64,000 bases of DNA from Viridibacterium sp035456105. GTDB lineage: Bacteria; Pseudomonadota; Gammaproteobacteria; Burkholderiales; Rhodocyclaceae. The DNA is taken from NCBI GenBank assembly GCA_035456105.1, contig DATIDV010000012.1, forward strand, positions 52,861 through 116,860, read 5' to 3'. Made by a program: the position numbers and the translations under genes. The notes below the pieces were generated by a model. The model saw only the letters and a list, made by a program, of their open reading frames with translations, was not told where the DNA came from and made no database searches. Of the stretch, positions 9,149-17,452 are shown piece by piece (positions within the stretch are counted from its first letter, which is position 1; every line of letters starts with the position of its first letter).

Positions 9149-10459
9149 ATGGCCAAGAATGTAGTCGTCGTCGGCACCCAGTGGGGTGACGAAGGCAAAG
9201 GCAAGATCGTTGACTGGCTCACCAATCACGCTCAAGGCGTGGTGCGTTTTCAGGGCGGTCACAATGCAGGCCACACGCTGGTCATCGGTGAGAAAGAGTA
9301 CAAGCTCAATCTCGTGCCATCGGGCATCGTGCGTGAAGGCGTGCAGTGCTACATCGGCAATGGCGTGGTGCTGGATATCCATCACCTGCTGTCCGAGATC
9401 GCCGTGCTGGAGAAGGATGGCATCGATGTGCGCTCCCGCCTGAAAATCAGTCCAGGCTGCCCCTTGATTCTTCCGTACCATGCGGCGCTGGACAAGGCGC
9501 GTGAAGCGAAGAAAAGCGCAGAGGACAAGATCGGCACGACGGGCAAGGGCATTGGCCCTGCCTACGCCGACAAGGTCGCGCGCCGTGCTTTGCGCGTCTA
9601 TGACCTGTTCTACCCAGAGCGTTTCGCCGACAAGCTGCGTGAAGTGCTCGATTATCACAACTTCGTGCTGACCCAGTATCTGGGTGCCGAACCGGTCGCG
9701 TTCCAGCCGGTGTATGACCAAGTCATGAAGGATGCCGAGCAGATCCGTCCGCTCGTCGTTGATGTCTCTGCTGAGATCTACGACGCGCACAAGGCCGGCC
9801 AGAACCTGCTGTTCGAAGGCGCGCAAGGCACGCTGCTGGATATTGACCATGGTACGTATCCGTTCGTCACGTCGAGCAATTGCGTGTCGGGTCAGGCTGC
9901 TGCCGGCTCGGGCGTTGGTCCCGGCATGCTGCATTACGTGCTGGGCATTACGAAGGCATATTGCACGCGCGTCGGTGGTGGCCCGTTCCCGAGCGAGCTG
10001 GATATCGAAACGCCCGCTTGCCCGGGCTATCAGATGTCGACCGTGGGTCGCGAATTTGGCACGGTGACGGGGCGCAAGCGTCGTTGCGGCTGGTTCGATG
10101 CGGCCGCGCTGCGTCGTTCTGCGCGTATCAATGGCCTGACCGGTTTGTGCATCACCAAGCTGGATGTGCTCGACGGCATCGAAGAGCTGCAGATCTGCAC
10201 GGGTTACAAGTTGGGCGATAAAGTTGTGGAGCTATTGCCTATCGGTGCCGATGATGTGGCGGCCTGTGTGCCGATCTACGAAACCATGCCAGGTTGGTCG
10301 GAGACGACTTTCGGCGTAAAGCGCTGGGAGGATTTGCCAGCAAATGCGCGGGCTTATCTGAACCGTCTGGAAGCCTTGTGCGAAGTGCCGATCGATATCG
10401 TATCGACCGGGCCGGAGCGTGATGAGACGATCCTGAAAAGGCACCCGTTCGCCGTGTGA
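9149..10459 (+). CDS. purA: Adenylosuccinate synthetase
   Basis: PurA converts IMP and aspartate to adenylosuccinate using GTP, the first committed step to AMP. The start with MAKNVVVVGTQWGDEGKGK gives the usual N-terminus and 436 residues; a GGAGG lies about 10 bases before it. Visible motifs are the GDEGKGK P-loop, GHNAGHT, and FEGAQGTLLDIDHGTYPFVTSS near the IMP site. A longer frame starting inside hisZ is an artefact. Confidence 0.97.
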   Translation: MAKNVVVVGTQWGDEGKGKIVDWLTNHAQGVVRFQGGHNAGHTLVIGEKEYKLNLVPSGIVREGVQCYIGNGVVLDIHHLLSEIAVLEKDGIDVRSRLKISPGCPLILPYHAALDKAREAKKSAEDKIGTTGKGIGPAYADKVARRALRVYDLFYPERFADKLREVLDYHNFVLTQYLGAEPVAFQPVYDQVMKDAEQIRPLVVDVSAEIYDAHKAGQNLLFEGAQGTLLDIDHGTYPFVTSSNCVSGQAAAGSGVGPGMLHYVLGITKAYCTRVGGGPFPSELDIETPACPGYQMSTVGREFGTVTGRKRRCGWFDAAALRRSARINGLTGLCITKLDVLDGIEELQICTGYKLGDKVVELLPIGADDVAACVPIYETMPGWSETTFGVKRWEDLPANARAYLNRLEALCEVPIDIVSTGPERDETILKRHPFAV

Positions 10460-10461
10460 TG

Positions 10462-10497
10462 AAAAAGGGCCGACGAAGCATGTCGGCCTTTTGTTTT
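10462..10497 (+). terminator. Rho-independent terminator of purA
   Basis: GGCCGAC (10468-10474) pairs with GTCGGCC (10482-10488) around GAAGCAT, extended by A/T pairs, and is followed by TTTTGTTTT. Confidence 0.85.
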
Positions 10498-10589
10498 AAC
10501 CTGTGGGCAAGATATTTGGCTGCCCGTGGGTAGCAAGATCAAGTAGCAAATGTATCGGTAAGTCAGGGCTGCATGGATGCAGCAGGCAA

Positions 10590-10617
10590 TAAAAAAGCCG
10601 GTTCCGAAGAACCGGCT
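10590..10617 (-). terminator. Rho-independent terminator of tRNA-Leu
   Basis: On the minus strand AGCCGGTTC and GAACCGGCT form a perfect 9-bp stem with a TTCG tetraloop, followed by TTTTTT. It lies 13 bases beyond the tRNA 3' end. Confidence 0.9.
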
Positions 10618-10630
10618 GATTTACCGAATT

Positions 10631-10715
10631 TGGTGCCCAGGAGAGGACTCGAACCTCCACACCTTGCGGCACTAGTACCTGAAACTAGCGCGTCTACCAA
10701 TTTCGCCACCTGGGC
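10631..10715 (-). tRNA. tRNA-Leu(CAG)
   Basis: The minus strand folds as a class II tRNA: acceptor stem GCCCAGG/CCTGGGC, D-arm GGCGAAATTGGTAGACGC, anticodon stem CTAGT/ACTAG with loop TTCAGGT (anticodon CAG), a long variable arm (GCCGCAAGGTG), a TTCGAGTC T-loop and an encoded CCA end. It reads CTG, the dominant leucine codon in this GC-rich sequence. It is transcribed away from rnr and has its own promoter and terminator. Confidence 0.97.
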
Positions 10716-10726
10716 AAGAGGCGTGC

Positions 10727-10754
10727 ATTCTAAAGCAAGAATTAAATGAGTCAA
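10727..10754 (-). promoter_or_regulatory. Sigma-70 promoter of tRNA-Leu, -35 box inside rnr
   Basis: On the minus strand TTGACT (10749-10754) and TAGAAT (10727-10732) are 16 bases apart, and the tRNA 5' end follows 11 bases after the -10. The -35 box overlaps codons 2-3 of rnr on the other strand. Confidence 0.8.
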
Positions 10755-13700
10755 GAGAAAAAGAACATCAGTCCCAAAACAAGCAGTAAAAAACCTCGCG
10801 CAGCGCGTGTCTCCTCGGTGCGCCTGGCTGATCCCTTCTACGAACGCGAGAAGGATAAGTACGAAAATCCGCTGCCATCACGTGAATACGTGTTGCAGAT
10901 TCTCACAGACACGGCGCGGCCGATGTCCGGTGAGGAACTGATCGCGCAGCTCGATATCAAGCCTGAAGAAGTTGACCATTTCGCACGGCGTATTTTCGCC
11001 ATGGAGCGCGAAGGTCAGCTGATGCGCAATCGCGCCGGCGACTACATCATTCCAGACAAGGCCGATCTGGTTAAAGGGCGCGTGGAGGGTCATCCCGACG
11101 GTTTCGGCTTCCTCGTGCCGGATGATGGCTCTGACGACATGTTCCTCGGCCCGCGCGCGATGCGCGAGGTCATGCACGGCGACAAGATTCTTGTGCGCGC
11201 CATGGGCGTCGACCAGCGCGGCCGTCGTGAAGCCAAAGTCATCGAGATTCTGGAGCGCGCTAACACGCAGGTGATCGGCCGCGTGATGGTGGAGCAGGGC
11301 GTGGTGTTCATCCAGGCCGAGAACCGCCGCATCAGCAACCAGATCCTGCTTGCGCCCGACACTACGCGCACACCGCCCGCAGCGGGCCAGATCGTCACCG
11401 TGATGATCACGCAACAGCCTTCGGCAAACACGCAGGCCATTGGCCGCATCGTGCAGACGCTCGGCAACTACGCCGACCCCGGCATGGAAATCGAGATCGC
11501 GTTGCGCAAGCACGATCTGCCCTTCGAGTTTTCGGCCGAAGGTCAGGCTGAAGCGAAGAAGCTGCCCGATGTTGTGCGCAAGAAAGACTGGACTCCTGGT
11601 CGTGAAGACATCCGCCATCTGCCGCTGGTGACCATTGACGGTGAAACGGCGCGTGACTTTGACGATGCCGTGTATTGCGAGAAACAGGGCAAGGGCTATC
11701 GCCTGCTGGTGGCAATTGCCGATGTGAGCCATTACGTCACGCCTGGCTTTGCCTTGGATGCAGATGCTTTGACACGCGGCACTTCGGTGTACTTCCCGCG
11801 CCGCGTGATTCCGATGCTGCCGGAGAAACTGTCGAACGGTTTATGTTCGCTGAACCCGCAGGTCGAGCGTCTGTGCATGGTCTGCGATATGGATATCAAC
11901 CCGATGGGGGTGATCAAGAAATATCGCTTCTACCCGGCTGTCATGTATTCGCACGCGCGCCTGACCTACAACAAGGTGGCCGCCGCGCTGTATGAAAAGG
12001 ACACGGCGCTGCGCAACGAGTTGGTCGATCTGCTGCCGCATCTCGGACATCTCGACGAACTGTTCCGCGTGCTGCTTAAGGCACGTGCCAAGCGTGGTGC
12101 GATCGACTTCGAGACCGTCGAGACCAAGATGGTCTTCGACGAGAACGGCAAGATCGAACGCATCGTGCCCGAGCATCGCAACGACGCGCATCGTCTCATC
12201 GAGGAGTGCATGCTGGCTGCCAACGTCTGCGCTTCGAACTACTTGCAGGAGAGTGGTCAGGAATCGCTGTACCGCATCCACGAAGGCCCGACCGAAGAGA
12301 AGCTCGGACGTTTGCGCGAATTTCTCGGCGAGTTCGGTATCACGCTGGCCGGTGGTGAGAAACCACGTGCCGGTGATTTCGCCAAGGTTGTGGCGCAGAT
12401 CAAGGAGCGTCCCGACGCACAGCTGATCCAGACGGTGATGCTGCGCTCGCTACAGCAGGCCGTGTATAGCCCGGACAACGTCGGCCACTTCGGTTTGGCC
12501 TACGACGCCTACACGCACTTCACTTCACCGATCCGTCGCTATCCCGACCTGCTTGTGCATCGTGCGATCAAGGCGGTGCTGGCGAAGAAGCCGTATCAGC
12601 CGAGCGCCGGTCCGGTCGAGCTGTTGATGGACACGCGCCGCAAGCGCACGAAGAGCAAATCCGGTCGCGACGGCAAGCCGGCGCGCGGAAAGAATCAACG
12701 CGACGAAATTGCAACGCCACCGGTACCCGAAAAAGCCAAGAAGACCGGCATCTGGGAAGAGATCGGCGTGCATTGCTCGCAAACCGAGCGCCGGGCCGAT
12801 GAAGCCAGCCGCGATGTCGAAACCTGGCTCAAGTGCTTCTACATGCAGGATCGCATCGGCGAGACGTATGAAGGCAGCATTACGGCGGTGACCTCGTTCG
12901 GCATCTTCGTGACGCTGGATGATCTGTTCGTCGAAGGCCTCGTGCACATCTCCGAACTTGGCAAGGATTACTTCCACCACGACGAAGCGCGCCACGAGTT
13001 GCTTGGCGAGCGCACCGGTCAGCGCTATCGCTTGTCGGATCGCGTAGGCGTGCAGGTCGTGCGCGTCGATCTGGAAACGCGCAAGATCGACTTCAGATTG
13101 CTCGAAGCCGAAGAGCGCGCAACCACTCGCACCGGCAAGACCGAGCGTGATCGTGCCAAGGCCAACACCAAGGTGGCTGCGCCAGTCATTGAGAAAATGC
13201 CCGCACCGATTGCGGCCAAACAGAAGCAGACACCAGTGCGCGAGCACGCCAAGCCGAAGCGTCTGTTGCCTCAGCCTGTCAGTGATGAAGTGGCGCGCCC
13301 GAGCCGTAGCGCAGCTACCACACCGGCACGCCCAGCCATCCTGGATGACGACGATGATGGTGTTGTCAGCTGGCGCAAGCTGGCCGGTCTGCCGGATCGC
13401 AAGGGCCCGCACGCCATTGCCGTAGAAGTGGTCGGCAAGCGCGAGCCACGAGGCGGAGCGACGGGCGCGAAGGGAAGGGCGCCTGTGTCGGGCAGGTCGT
13501 CGTCGGCTGATTCACGCCCTGTGGGCAAGACAGCTGTGAATAAGAGCGTCCCCAAACCGAAAGCCAAAACCAAAGTGAAACCGAAAACGCCAGCCAAGGC
13601 GCAACCCAAGGTAACGCCTGCAGCGCCCCGCAAAGCCAGCACGGTGAAGCCGACTGCGCGCAAGCCGGTCGCCTCGAAGGGAGGTCGCCATGGCGGATGA
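10746..13700 (+). CDS. rnr: Ribonuclease R
   Basis: RNase R is a 3'-5' exoribonuclease that degrades structured RNA and works with tmRNA. The 984-residue product has an N-terminal helix-turn-helix-like region, cold-shock domains (GHPDGFGFLVPDD), the RNB catalytic domain (TIDGETARDFDDAVY with the metal-binding aspartates, SPIRRYPDLLVHR) and an S1 domain (about 710-790). It is longer than the roughly 810-residue E. coli enzyme because of a basic insert of about 35 residues between RNB and the IGVHCS motif and a Lys/Pro/Ala-rich tail of about 190 residues. The ribosome-binding site is weak. The stop overlaps the rlmB start by 11 bases. Confidence 0.95.
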   Translation: MSQEKKNISPKTSSKKPRAARVSSVRLADPFYEREKDKYENPLPSREYVLQILTDTARPMSGEELIAQLDIKPEEVDHFARRIFAMEREGQLMRNRAGDYIIPDKADLVKGRVEGHPDGFGFLVPDDGSDDMFLGPRAMREVMHGDKILVRAMGVDQRGRREAKVIEILERANTQVIGRVMVEQGVVFIQAENRRISNQILLAPDTTRTPPAAGQIVTVMITQQPSANTQAIGRIVQTLGNYADPGMEIEIALRKHDLPFEFSAEGQAEAKKLPDVVRKKDWTPGREDIRHLPLVTIDGETARDFDDAVYCEKQGKGYRLLVAIADVSHYVTPGFALDADALTRGTSVYFPRRVIPMLPEKLSNGLCSLNPQVERLCMVCDMDINPMGVIKKYRFYPAVMYSHARLTYNKVAAALYEKDTALRNELVDLLPHLGHLDELFRVLLKARAKRGAIDFETVETKMVFDENGKIERIVPEHRNDAHRLIEECMLAANVCASNYLQESGQESLYRIHEGPTEEKLGRLREFLGEFGITLAGGEKPRAGDFAKVVAQIKERPDAQLIQTVMLRSLQQAVYSPDNVGHFGLAYDAYTHFTSPIRRYPDLLVHRAIKAVLAKKPYQPSAGPVELLMDTRRKRTKSKSGRDGKPARGKNQRDEIATPPVPEKAKKTGIWEEIGVHCSQTERRADEASRDVETWLKCFYMQDRIGETYEGSITAVTSFGIFVTLDDLFVEGLVHISELGKDYFHHDEARHELLGERTGQRYRLSDRVGVQVVRVDLETRKIDFRLLEAEERATTRTGKTERDRAKANTKVAAPVIEKMPAPIAAKQKQTPVREHAKPKRLLPQPVSDEVARPSRSAATTPARPAILDDDDDGVVSWRKLAGLPDRKGPHAIAVEVVGKREPRGGATGAKGRAPVSGRSSSADSRPVGKTAVNKSVPKPKAKTKVKPKTPAKAQPKVTPAAPRKASTVKPTARKPVASKGGRHGG

Positions 13701-14442
13701 GATCAAGAGCGGACGCTTCGTGCACGGCTTCCACGCGGTGGCAGCCAAGTTGCGTCATGACGCGGATAGCGTGCTGGAAATCTTCATTGCCGCAGGTCGC
13801 CATGATGCGCGGGCGCGCGATCTGGTCGAACGTGCCGAGACGGCCAATGTGCGCGTCATTCCGATGGATGCACAGCGCCTTGATGGCATGGCTGGCACGC
13901 ATCGTCATCAGGGTGTTGTGGCGCGCGTTAGTGCGCAGCGCAAGGAAGTGCATCTTGATGACGTGCTCGATACGCTGACGGAAAACGCGCTGCTGCTCGT
14001 GCTCGATGGCGTGCAGGATCCGCACAATCTTGGCGCTTGTCTGCGCGTTGCCGATGCGGCGGGCGCGCATGCAGTGATCGCGCCGAAGGATAGGGCTGTG
14101 GGCCTCAACGCCACGGCCATCAAGGTCGCCAGCGGTGCAGCCGACACCGTGCCCTATGTCACCGTCACCAATCTGGCGCGGAGCTTGCGTGAGATGCAGG
14201 AAGCAGGTGTGTGGTGTGTGGGTGCGGCGGGCGAGGCAGAAAAATCGCTCTACCAGATCGATCAGAAGCAGCCGATTGCATGGGTGCTCGGAGCGGAAGG
14301 TGACGGCTTGCGTCGTCTGACGCGTGAGACCTGTGACGAGCTGGCACAGATCCCGATGCTGGGTTCGGTCGAGAGTCTCAATGTGTCGGTCGCATCCGGC
14401 ATCTGCCTGTTCGAAGCGCGGCGTCAGCGCGGCGGGGCCTGA
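13690..14442 (+). CDS. rlmB: 23S rRNA (guanosine-2'-O-)-methyltransferase RlmB
   Basis: A SpoU/TrmH-class enzyme that methylates the ribose of G2251 in 23S rRNA. The 250-residue product has an N-terminal L30e-like substrate-binding domain and the knotted SPOUT domain with DGVQDPHNLGACLR, LGAEGDGL and SLNVSVASGICLFE motifs. GGAGG stands before the ATG, within the end of rnr. The rnr-rlmB pair is a common proteobacterial operon. Confidence 0.95.
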   Translation: MADEIKSGRFVHGFHAVAAKLRHDADSVLEIFIAAGRHDARARDLVERAETANVRVIPMDAQRLDGMAGTHRHQGVVARVSAQRKEVHLDDVLDTLTENALLLVLDGVQDPHNLGACLRVADAAGAHAVIAPKDRAVGLNATAIKVASGAADTVPYVTVTNLARSLREMQEAGVWCVGAAGEAEKSLYQIDQKQPIAWVLGAEGDGLRRLTRETCDELAQIPMLGSVESLNVSVASGICLFEARRQRGGA

Positions 14443-14563
14443 TCGATGTGAGCTTGTCCTTCGGGGCAGGAGCCCCGTCGACGTGGTTGCCTGGCGCGTA
14501 GGCTTGCGCGTTTTGCAATCAATCACCATGAGCCATCACGGTGAGTTCGACGGGGAAATACAC

Positions 14564-14977
14564 ATGAGTCCGCAACAGGTTTCGTTGGTCCAGACATCCT
14601 GGCAAAAGGTAGTGCCCATCGCCGACACGGCGGCCGGGCTGTTTTATGCTCGCCTCTTCGAGCTCGATCCGGAGCTCAAGCACCTTTTCAAAAGCGATCT
14701 CTCCGAACAAGGCCGCAAGCTCACGACGATGCTCAACACCGTCGTGGCCAAGCTGGACTCACTCGGTGACATCGTGCCTGCCGTGCAGGATCTCGGTCGT
14801 CGCCACGTCGCCTATGGCGTTGAGTCGCACCAATACGATACGGTGGGTGCGGCGCTGCTATGGACATTGGACAAGGGACTTGGTGAGGCTTTCACGGCCG
14901 AGGTCAAGGAAGCCTGGACGGTCGCCTACACGACGCTGGCTGGCGCGATGAAGGAGGCGGCCGCGGAAGCTGTTTGA
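14564..14977 (+). CDS. Single-domain bacterial globin (haemoglobin-like)
   Basis: A 137-residue globin of the flavohaemoglobin/Vitreoscilla-haemoglobin type. The probable B10 tyrosine is Y28 (LFYARLF), the CD1 phenylalanine F42 and the proximal haem histidine H81 (RRHVAYGV). No reductase domain follows. The ATG chosen is preceded by GGGGA; another in-frame ATG 36 bases upstream is possible. Members of this family bind oxygen or nitric oxide; the exact role here is not shown. A GC hairpin without T-run (14462-14477) lies between rlmB and this gene. Confidence 0.85.
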   Translation: MSPQQVSLVQTSWQKVVPIADTAAGLFYARLFELDPELKHLFKSDLSEQGRKLTTMLNTVVAKLDSLGDIVPAVQDLGRRHVAYGVESHQYDTVGAALLWTLDKGLGEAFTAEVKEAWTVAYTTLAGAMKEAAAEAV

Positions 14978-15021
14978 TGAGCGAGTAATGCCTGCTCGCG
15001 AAGGAACCGTCTTCGCCGTGA

Positions 15022-15027
15022 TAGAAT
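15022..15027 (+). promoter_or_regulatory. -10 box of the SRP RNA gene
   Basis: TAGAAT lies 5 bases before the likely RNA 5' end. No convincing -35 hexamer was seen. Confidence 0.5.
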
Positions 15028-15032
15028 TCGCC

Positions 15033-15131
15033 GTGGCGGGTCTCCCCGCATTGCAGTGTGGGAATCTGGTCAGGTCCGGAAGGAAGCAGCCATAACCGCG
15101 TCCTGTAAGTGCCGGGGGTCAGGCTCGCCAC
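15033..15131 (+). ncRNA. ffs: 4.5S RNA of the signal recognition particle
   Basis: The sequence contains the diagnostic SRP domain IV loop: GGTCAGGTCCGGAAGGAAGC followed by AGCC, with the matching GTGCCGGG on the other side. The ends GTGGCG (15033-15038) and CGCCAC (15126-15131) pair to close the hairpin, giving about 99 bases, the usual small bacterial size. It binds Ffh to target membrane proteins. Location before dnaX is common in proteobacteria. Exact ends are inferred from pairing. Confidence 0.95.
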
Positions 15132-15145
15132 CCTGATTCTGAAGA

Positions 15146-15181
15146 ACGCATCGCCTCCCTGAGGCGGTGCGTTTTTTCTTT
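15146..15181 (+). terminator. Rho-independent terminator of ffs
   Basis: ACGCATCGCCTC (15146-15157) pairs fully with GAGGCGGTGCGT (15161-15172, one G-T pair) with a 3-base loop, then TTTTTCTTT. Confidence 0.9.
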
Positions 15182-15251
15182 GTTTCGGCCTTTCGCTAAA
15201 CCATGCCAAACCCTGGATTTCGTCGCGCTGCATCCGGGCTACAATCCTGCC

Positions 15252-16985
15252 ATGTCCTATCAAGTTCTCGCCCGCAAGTGGCGTCCGCGCAGTTTTGAAA
15301 CCCTGGTTGGTCAAGAGCATGTGGTGCGGGCGCTGAGCCACGCGCTGCAGACGGGCCGCCTGCATCATGCCTACCTGTTCACCGGGACGCGTGGTGTCGG
15401 CAAGACCACGATCTCGCGCATTCTGGCCAAGAGCCTGAACTGCGAAACGGGCGTTACCGCCACGCCGTGCGGCGTCTGTTCGGCCTGTACGGAGATCGAC
15501 GCTGGTCGTTTCGTCGACTACATCGAGATGGACGCCGCCTCGAACCGCGGTGTCGACGACATGGCTGCCTTGCTCGAGAAAGCGGCCTATGCCCCCGCGC
15601 GCGGCCGCTACAAGGTCTACATGATCGACGAAGTGCACATGCTCACCGGGCACGCCTTCAACGCCATGCTCAAGACGCTGGAAGAGCCGCCAGCGCACAT
15701 GAAATTCATCCTCGCCACGACGGATCCGCAGAAGATCCCGGTCACCGTGCTGAGCCGCTGTCTGCAGTTCAATCTCAAACAGATGCCGATGACACACATC
15801 GTCGATCATCTGTCGCGCGTGCTCGGTGACGAGGGCGTGCAATTTGAGCCGGGCGCTCTGCGACACATCGCCAAGGGTGCGAGTGGATCGATGCGTGATG
15901 CGCTGTCCCTACTTGATCAGGCCATCGCGCATGGCGCAGGCCGCGTTGAAGAAGAGCAGGTCATCGACATGCTCGGCACGGTTGGAGAAGACCATCTGTA
16001 TGCATTGCTGGATGCGCTTGCCGCGCAGGACATCGATGCAATGCTCGCCGCAGCGGACACCATGGAAGCGCGCGCCTTGTCGTTCGACGATGCACTGCAG
16101 ACTTTCTCCAGCCTGCTGCACCGCATTGCCTTGCTGCAATTTGCACCGCAGGCGTTTGGTGATTCGATCGAGCGCGAACGACTGAGCGTTTATGCCAGAC
16201 AGTTTTCGGCAGAGTTCCTGCAACTGGCTTACCAGATCGTCGTGCATGGTCGTGACGAACTGCCGTTGGCACCGGACGAGCACACGGGTTTCTCGATGAC
16301 CTTGTTGCGCCTGCACGCCTTCCGGCCGGACGCGGCGGGTGCGGGTAGTGGGCCCGTCTCCAGTGGTTCCGGGACAGGCAATGCTCGCCCCATGCCCACG
16401 GGGCCGACAACGAGTGCAAGCGCGCAAGGCGCGCCCTCGCTGAAGCCTGCCATGCCCAGTCTCAAGCCAGAGGTGCAGGCCAGCGCACCGCGCCCGAGCG
16501 TCAGTGCGCCGCCGCCAGCATCCGCGCAGGCCGCTGCTGAGCCTGCTCCCACGACGCAGTATGCAGAGAGCCGATCTGCCGCAGTGGTGGCCTCGCTTCC
16601 TGACGGAATACCTGATTGGCATGAGTTGATCGGGGCCATGCAGCTCGGTGGTCTGGTGCGTGAGCTCGCACAGAACTGTGCGTTGATTGAAGTGTCAGAC
16701 GGGGCGATCAAGCTACGTCTGGCGCCGACCCACAAGCATCTGCTTGCCATGCCCGGTACGCAAGCCAAGCTTCAGGAGGCACTGGTCAAGCATTTTGGTG
16801 GCGGTGTGCGCCTGAACGTCGACATTGGCGAGCCAGGCACGCAAACGCCTGCACAACGCAATGCCGAGACGCAGAGGCAGCGTCATTCCGACGCGGTGGC
16901 TGCGCTCGAGTCTGATCCGTTCGTGCAGGAAATGATCGAGCGCTTCGATGCCACACTGGTCGAGACATCGGTTCGACCACTCTGA
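15252..16985 (+). CDS. dnaX: DNA polymerase III subunits gamma/tau
   Basis: The clamp-loader ATPase that organises the replisome. Starting at MSYQVLARKWRP gives 577 residues: Walker A GTRGVGKTT at 45-53, a four-cysteine zinc site (around C64-C79), the DEVH Walker B motif, lid and collar domains, then an Ala/Pro-rich linker (about 355-445) and the tau C-terminal domain. An upstream in-frame start is rejected on family grounds. No classical slippery A-rich site for making gamma was seen. A TACAAT box ends 6 bases before the ATG and no Shine-Dalgarno is present. Confidence 0.96.
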   Translation: MSYQVLARKWRPRSFETLVGQEHVVRALSHALQTGRLHHAYLFTGTRGVGKTTISRILAKSLNCETGVTATPCGVCSACTEIDAGRFVDYIEMDAASNRGVDDMAALLEKAAYAPARGRYKVYMIDEVHMLTGHAFNAMLKTLEEPPAHMKFILATTDPQKIPVTVLSRCLQFNLKQMPMTHIVDHLSRVLGDEGVQFEPGALRHIAKGASGSMRDALSLLDQAIAHGAGRVEEEQVIDMLGTVGEDHLYALLDALAAQDIDAMLAAADTMEARALSFDDALQTFSSLLHRIALLQFAPQAFGDSIERERLSVYARQFSAEFLQLAYQIVVHGRDELPLAPDEHTGFSMTLLRLHAFRPDAAGAGSGPVSSGSGTGNARPMPTGPTTSASAQGAPSLKPAMPSLKPEVQASAPRPSVSAPPPASAQAAAEPAPTTQYAESRSAAVVASLPDGIPDWHELIGAMQLGGLVRELAQNCALIEVSDGAIKLRLAPTHKHLLAMPGTQAKLQEALVKHFGGGVRLNVDIGEPGTQTPAQRNAETQRQRHSDAVAALESDPFVQEMIERFDATLVETSVRPL

Positions 16986-17031
16986 TTACTGATTTCTTTT
17001 TCTTTCACCCACTCGCCCAAGGAGCATTGCA

Positions 17032-17355
17032 ATGATGAAAGGTGGACTGGGAGGCCTCATGAAGCAGGCCCAGCAGATGCAGGAAAACATGAAGAAGGCG
17101 CAGGACGCCCTGGCGCTGGTCGACGTCGAAGGCCAGGCGGGCTCAGGCGCCGTCAAGGTAATCATCAGCTGCAAGTACGAAGCCAAGCGTGTGGTCATCG
17201 ATCCTTCGGTGATGGACGACAAGGAAATGCTGGAAGACCTGATCGTCGCTGCGCTCAACGACGCATCGCGCAAGGTCGAAGCAACCACCACCGAGAAGAT
17301 GTCCGGCTTCACGGCTGGTCTCAATCTGCCGCCTGGCATGAAGCTGCCCTTCTGA
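17032..17355 (+). CDS. ybaB: Nucleoid-associated protein YbaB/EbfC
   Basis: A 107-residue DNA-binding protein of the YbaB/EbfC family (MKQAQQMQENMKKAQ helix, then the AVKVIISCKYEAK strand region and a hydrophobic tail LNLPPGMKLPF). It lies 46 bases after dnaX and just before recR, the conserved dnaX-ybaB-recR order. CAAGGAGC precedes the ATG. Confidence 0.95.
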   Translation: MMKGGLGGLMKQAQQMQENMKKAQDALALVDVEGQAGSGAVKVIISCKYEAKRVVIDPSVMDDKEMLEDLIVAALNDASRKVEATTTEKMSGFTAGLNLPPGMKLPF

Positions 17356-17367
17356 TTTACATGCAGT

Positions 17368-17452
17368 GAGGAGGGAAGAGTGAGGAGTGATGAGTAAACG
17401 TCCAAGACGTGCACTTGACTCCTCACTCCTCACTCCTCACTCCTCACTCCTC
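17368..17452 (+). repeat. Inverted heptamer repeat over the recR start
   Basis: Four imperfect copies of GAGGAGT (17368-17395) are followed by a 22-base spacer that itself contains ACGTC/GACGT, then five perfect tandem copies of ACTCCTC (17418-17452). The two blocks are reverse complements, so DNA or RNA could fold into a hairpin whose stem holds the recR Shine-Dalgarno and start codon. The unit length of 7 means that gain or loss of a copy would change the reading frame downstream of the upstream ATG. Confidence 0.85.

Noticed and set aside
14462..14477. Hairpin between rlmB and globin as a terminator
   Set aside because: The 6-bp stem is GC-rich but no T-run follows.
15252..16985. Programmed frameshift in dnaX to make gamma
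   Set aside because: I looked for an A-rich slippery heptamer followed by a stop in the shifted frame and saw none.
17418..17452. Tandem repeats near recR as a CRISPR array
   Set aside because: The 7-base units are directly adjacent with no spacers, so this is a microsatellite.
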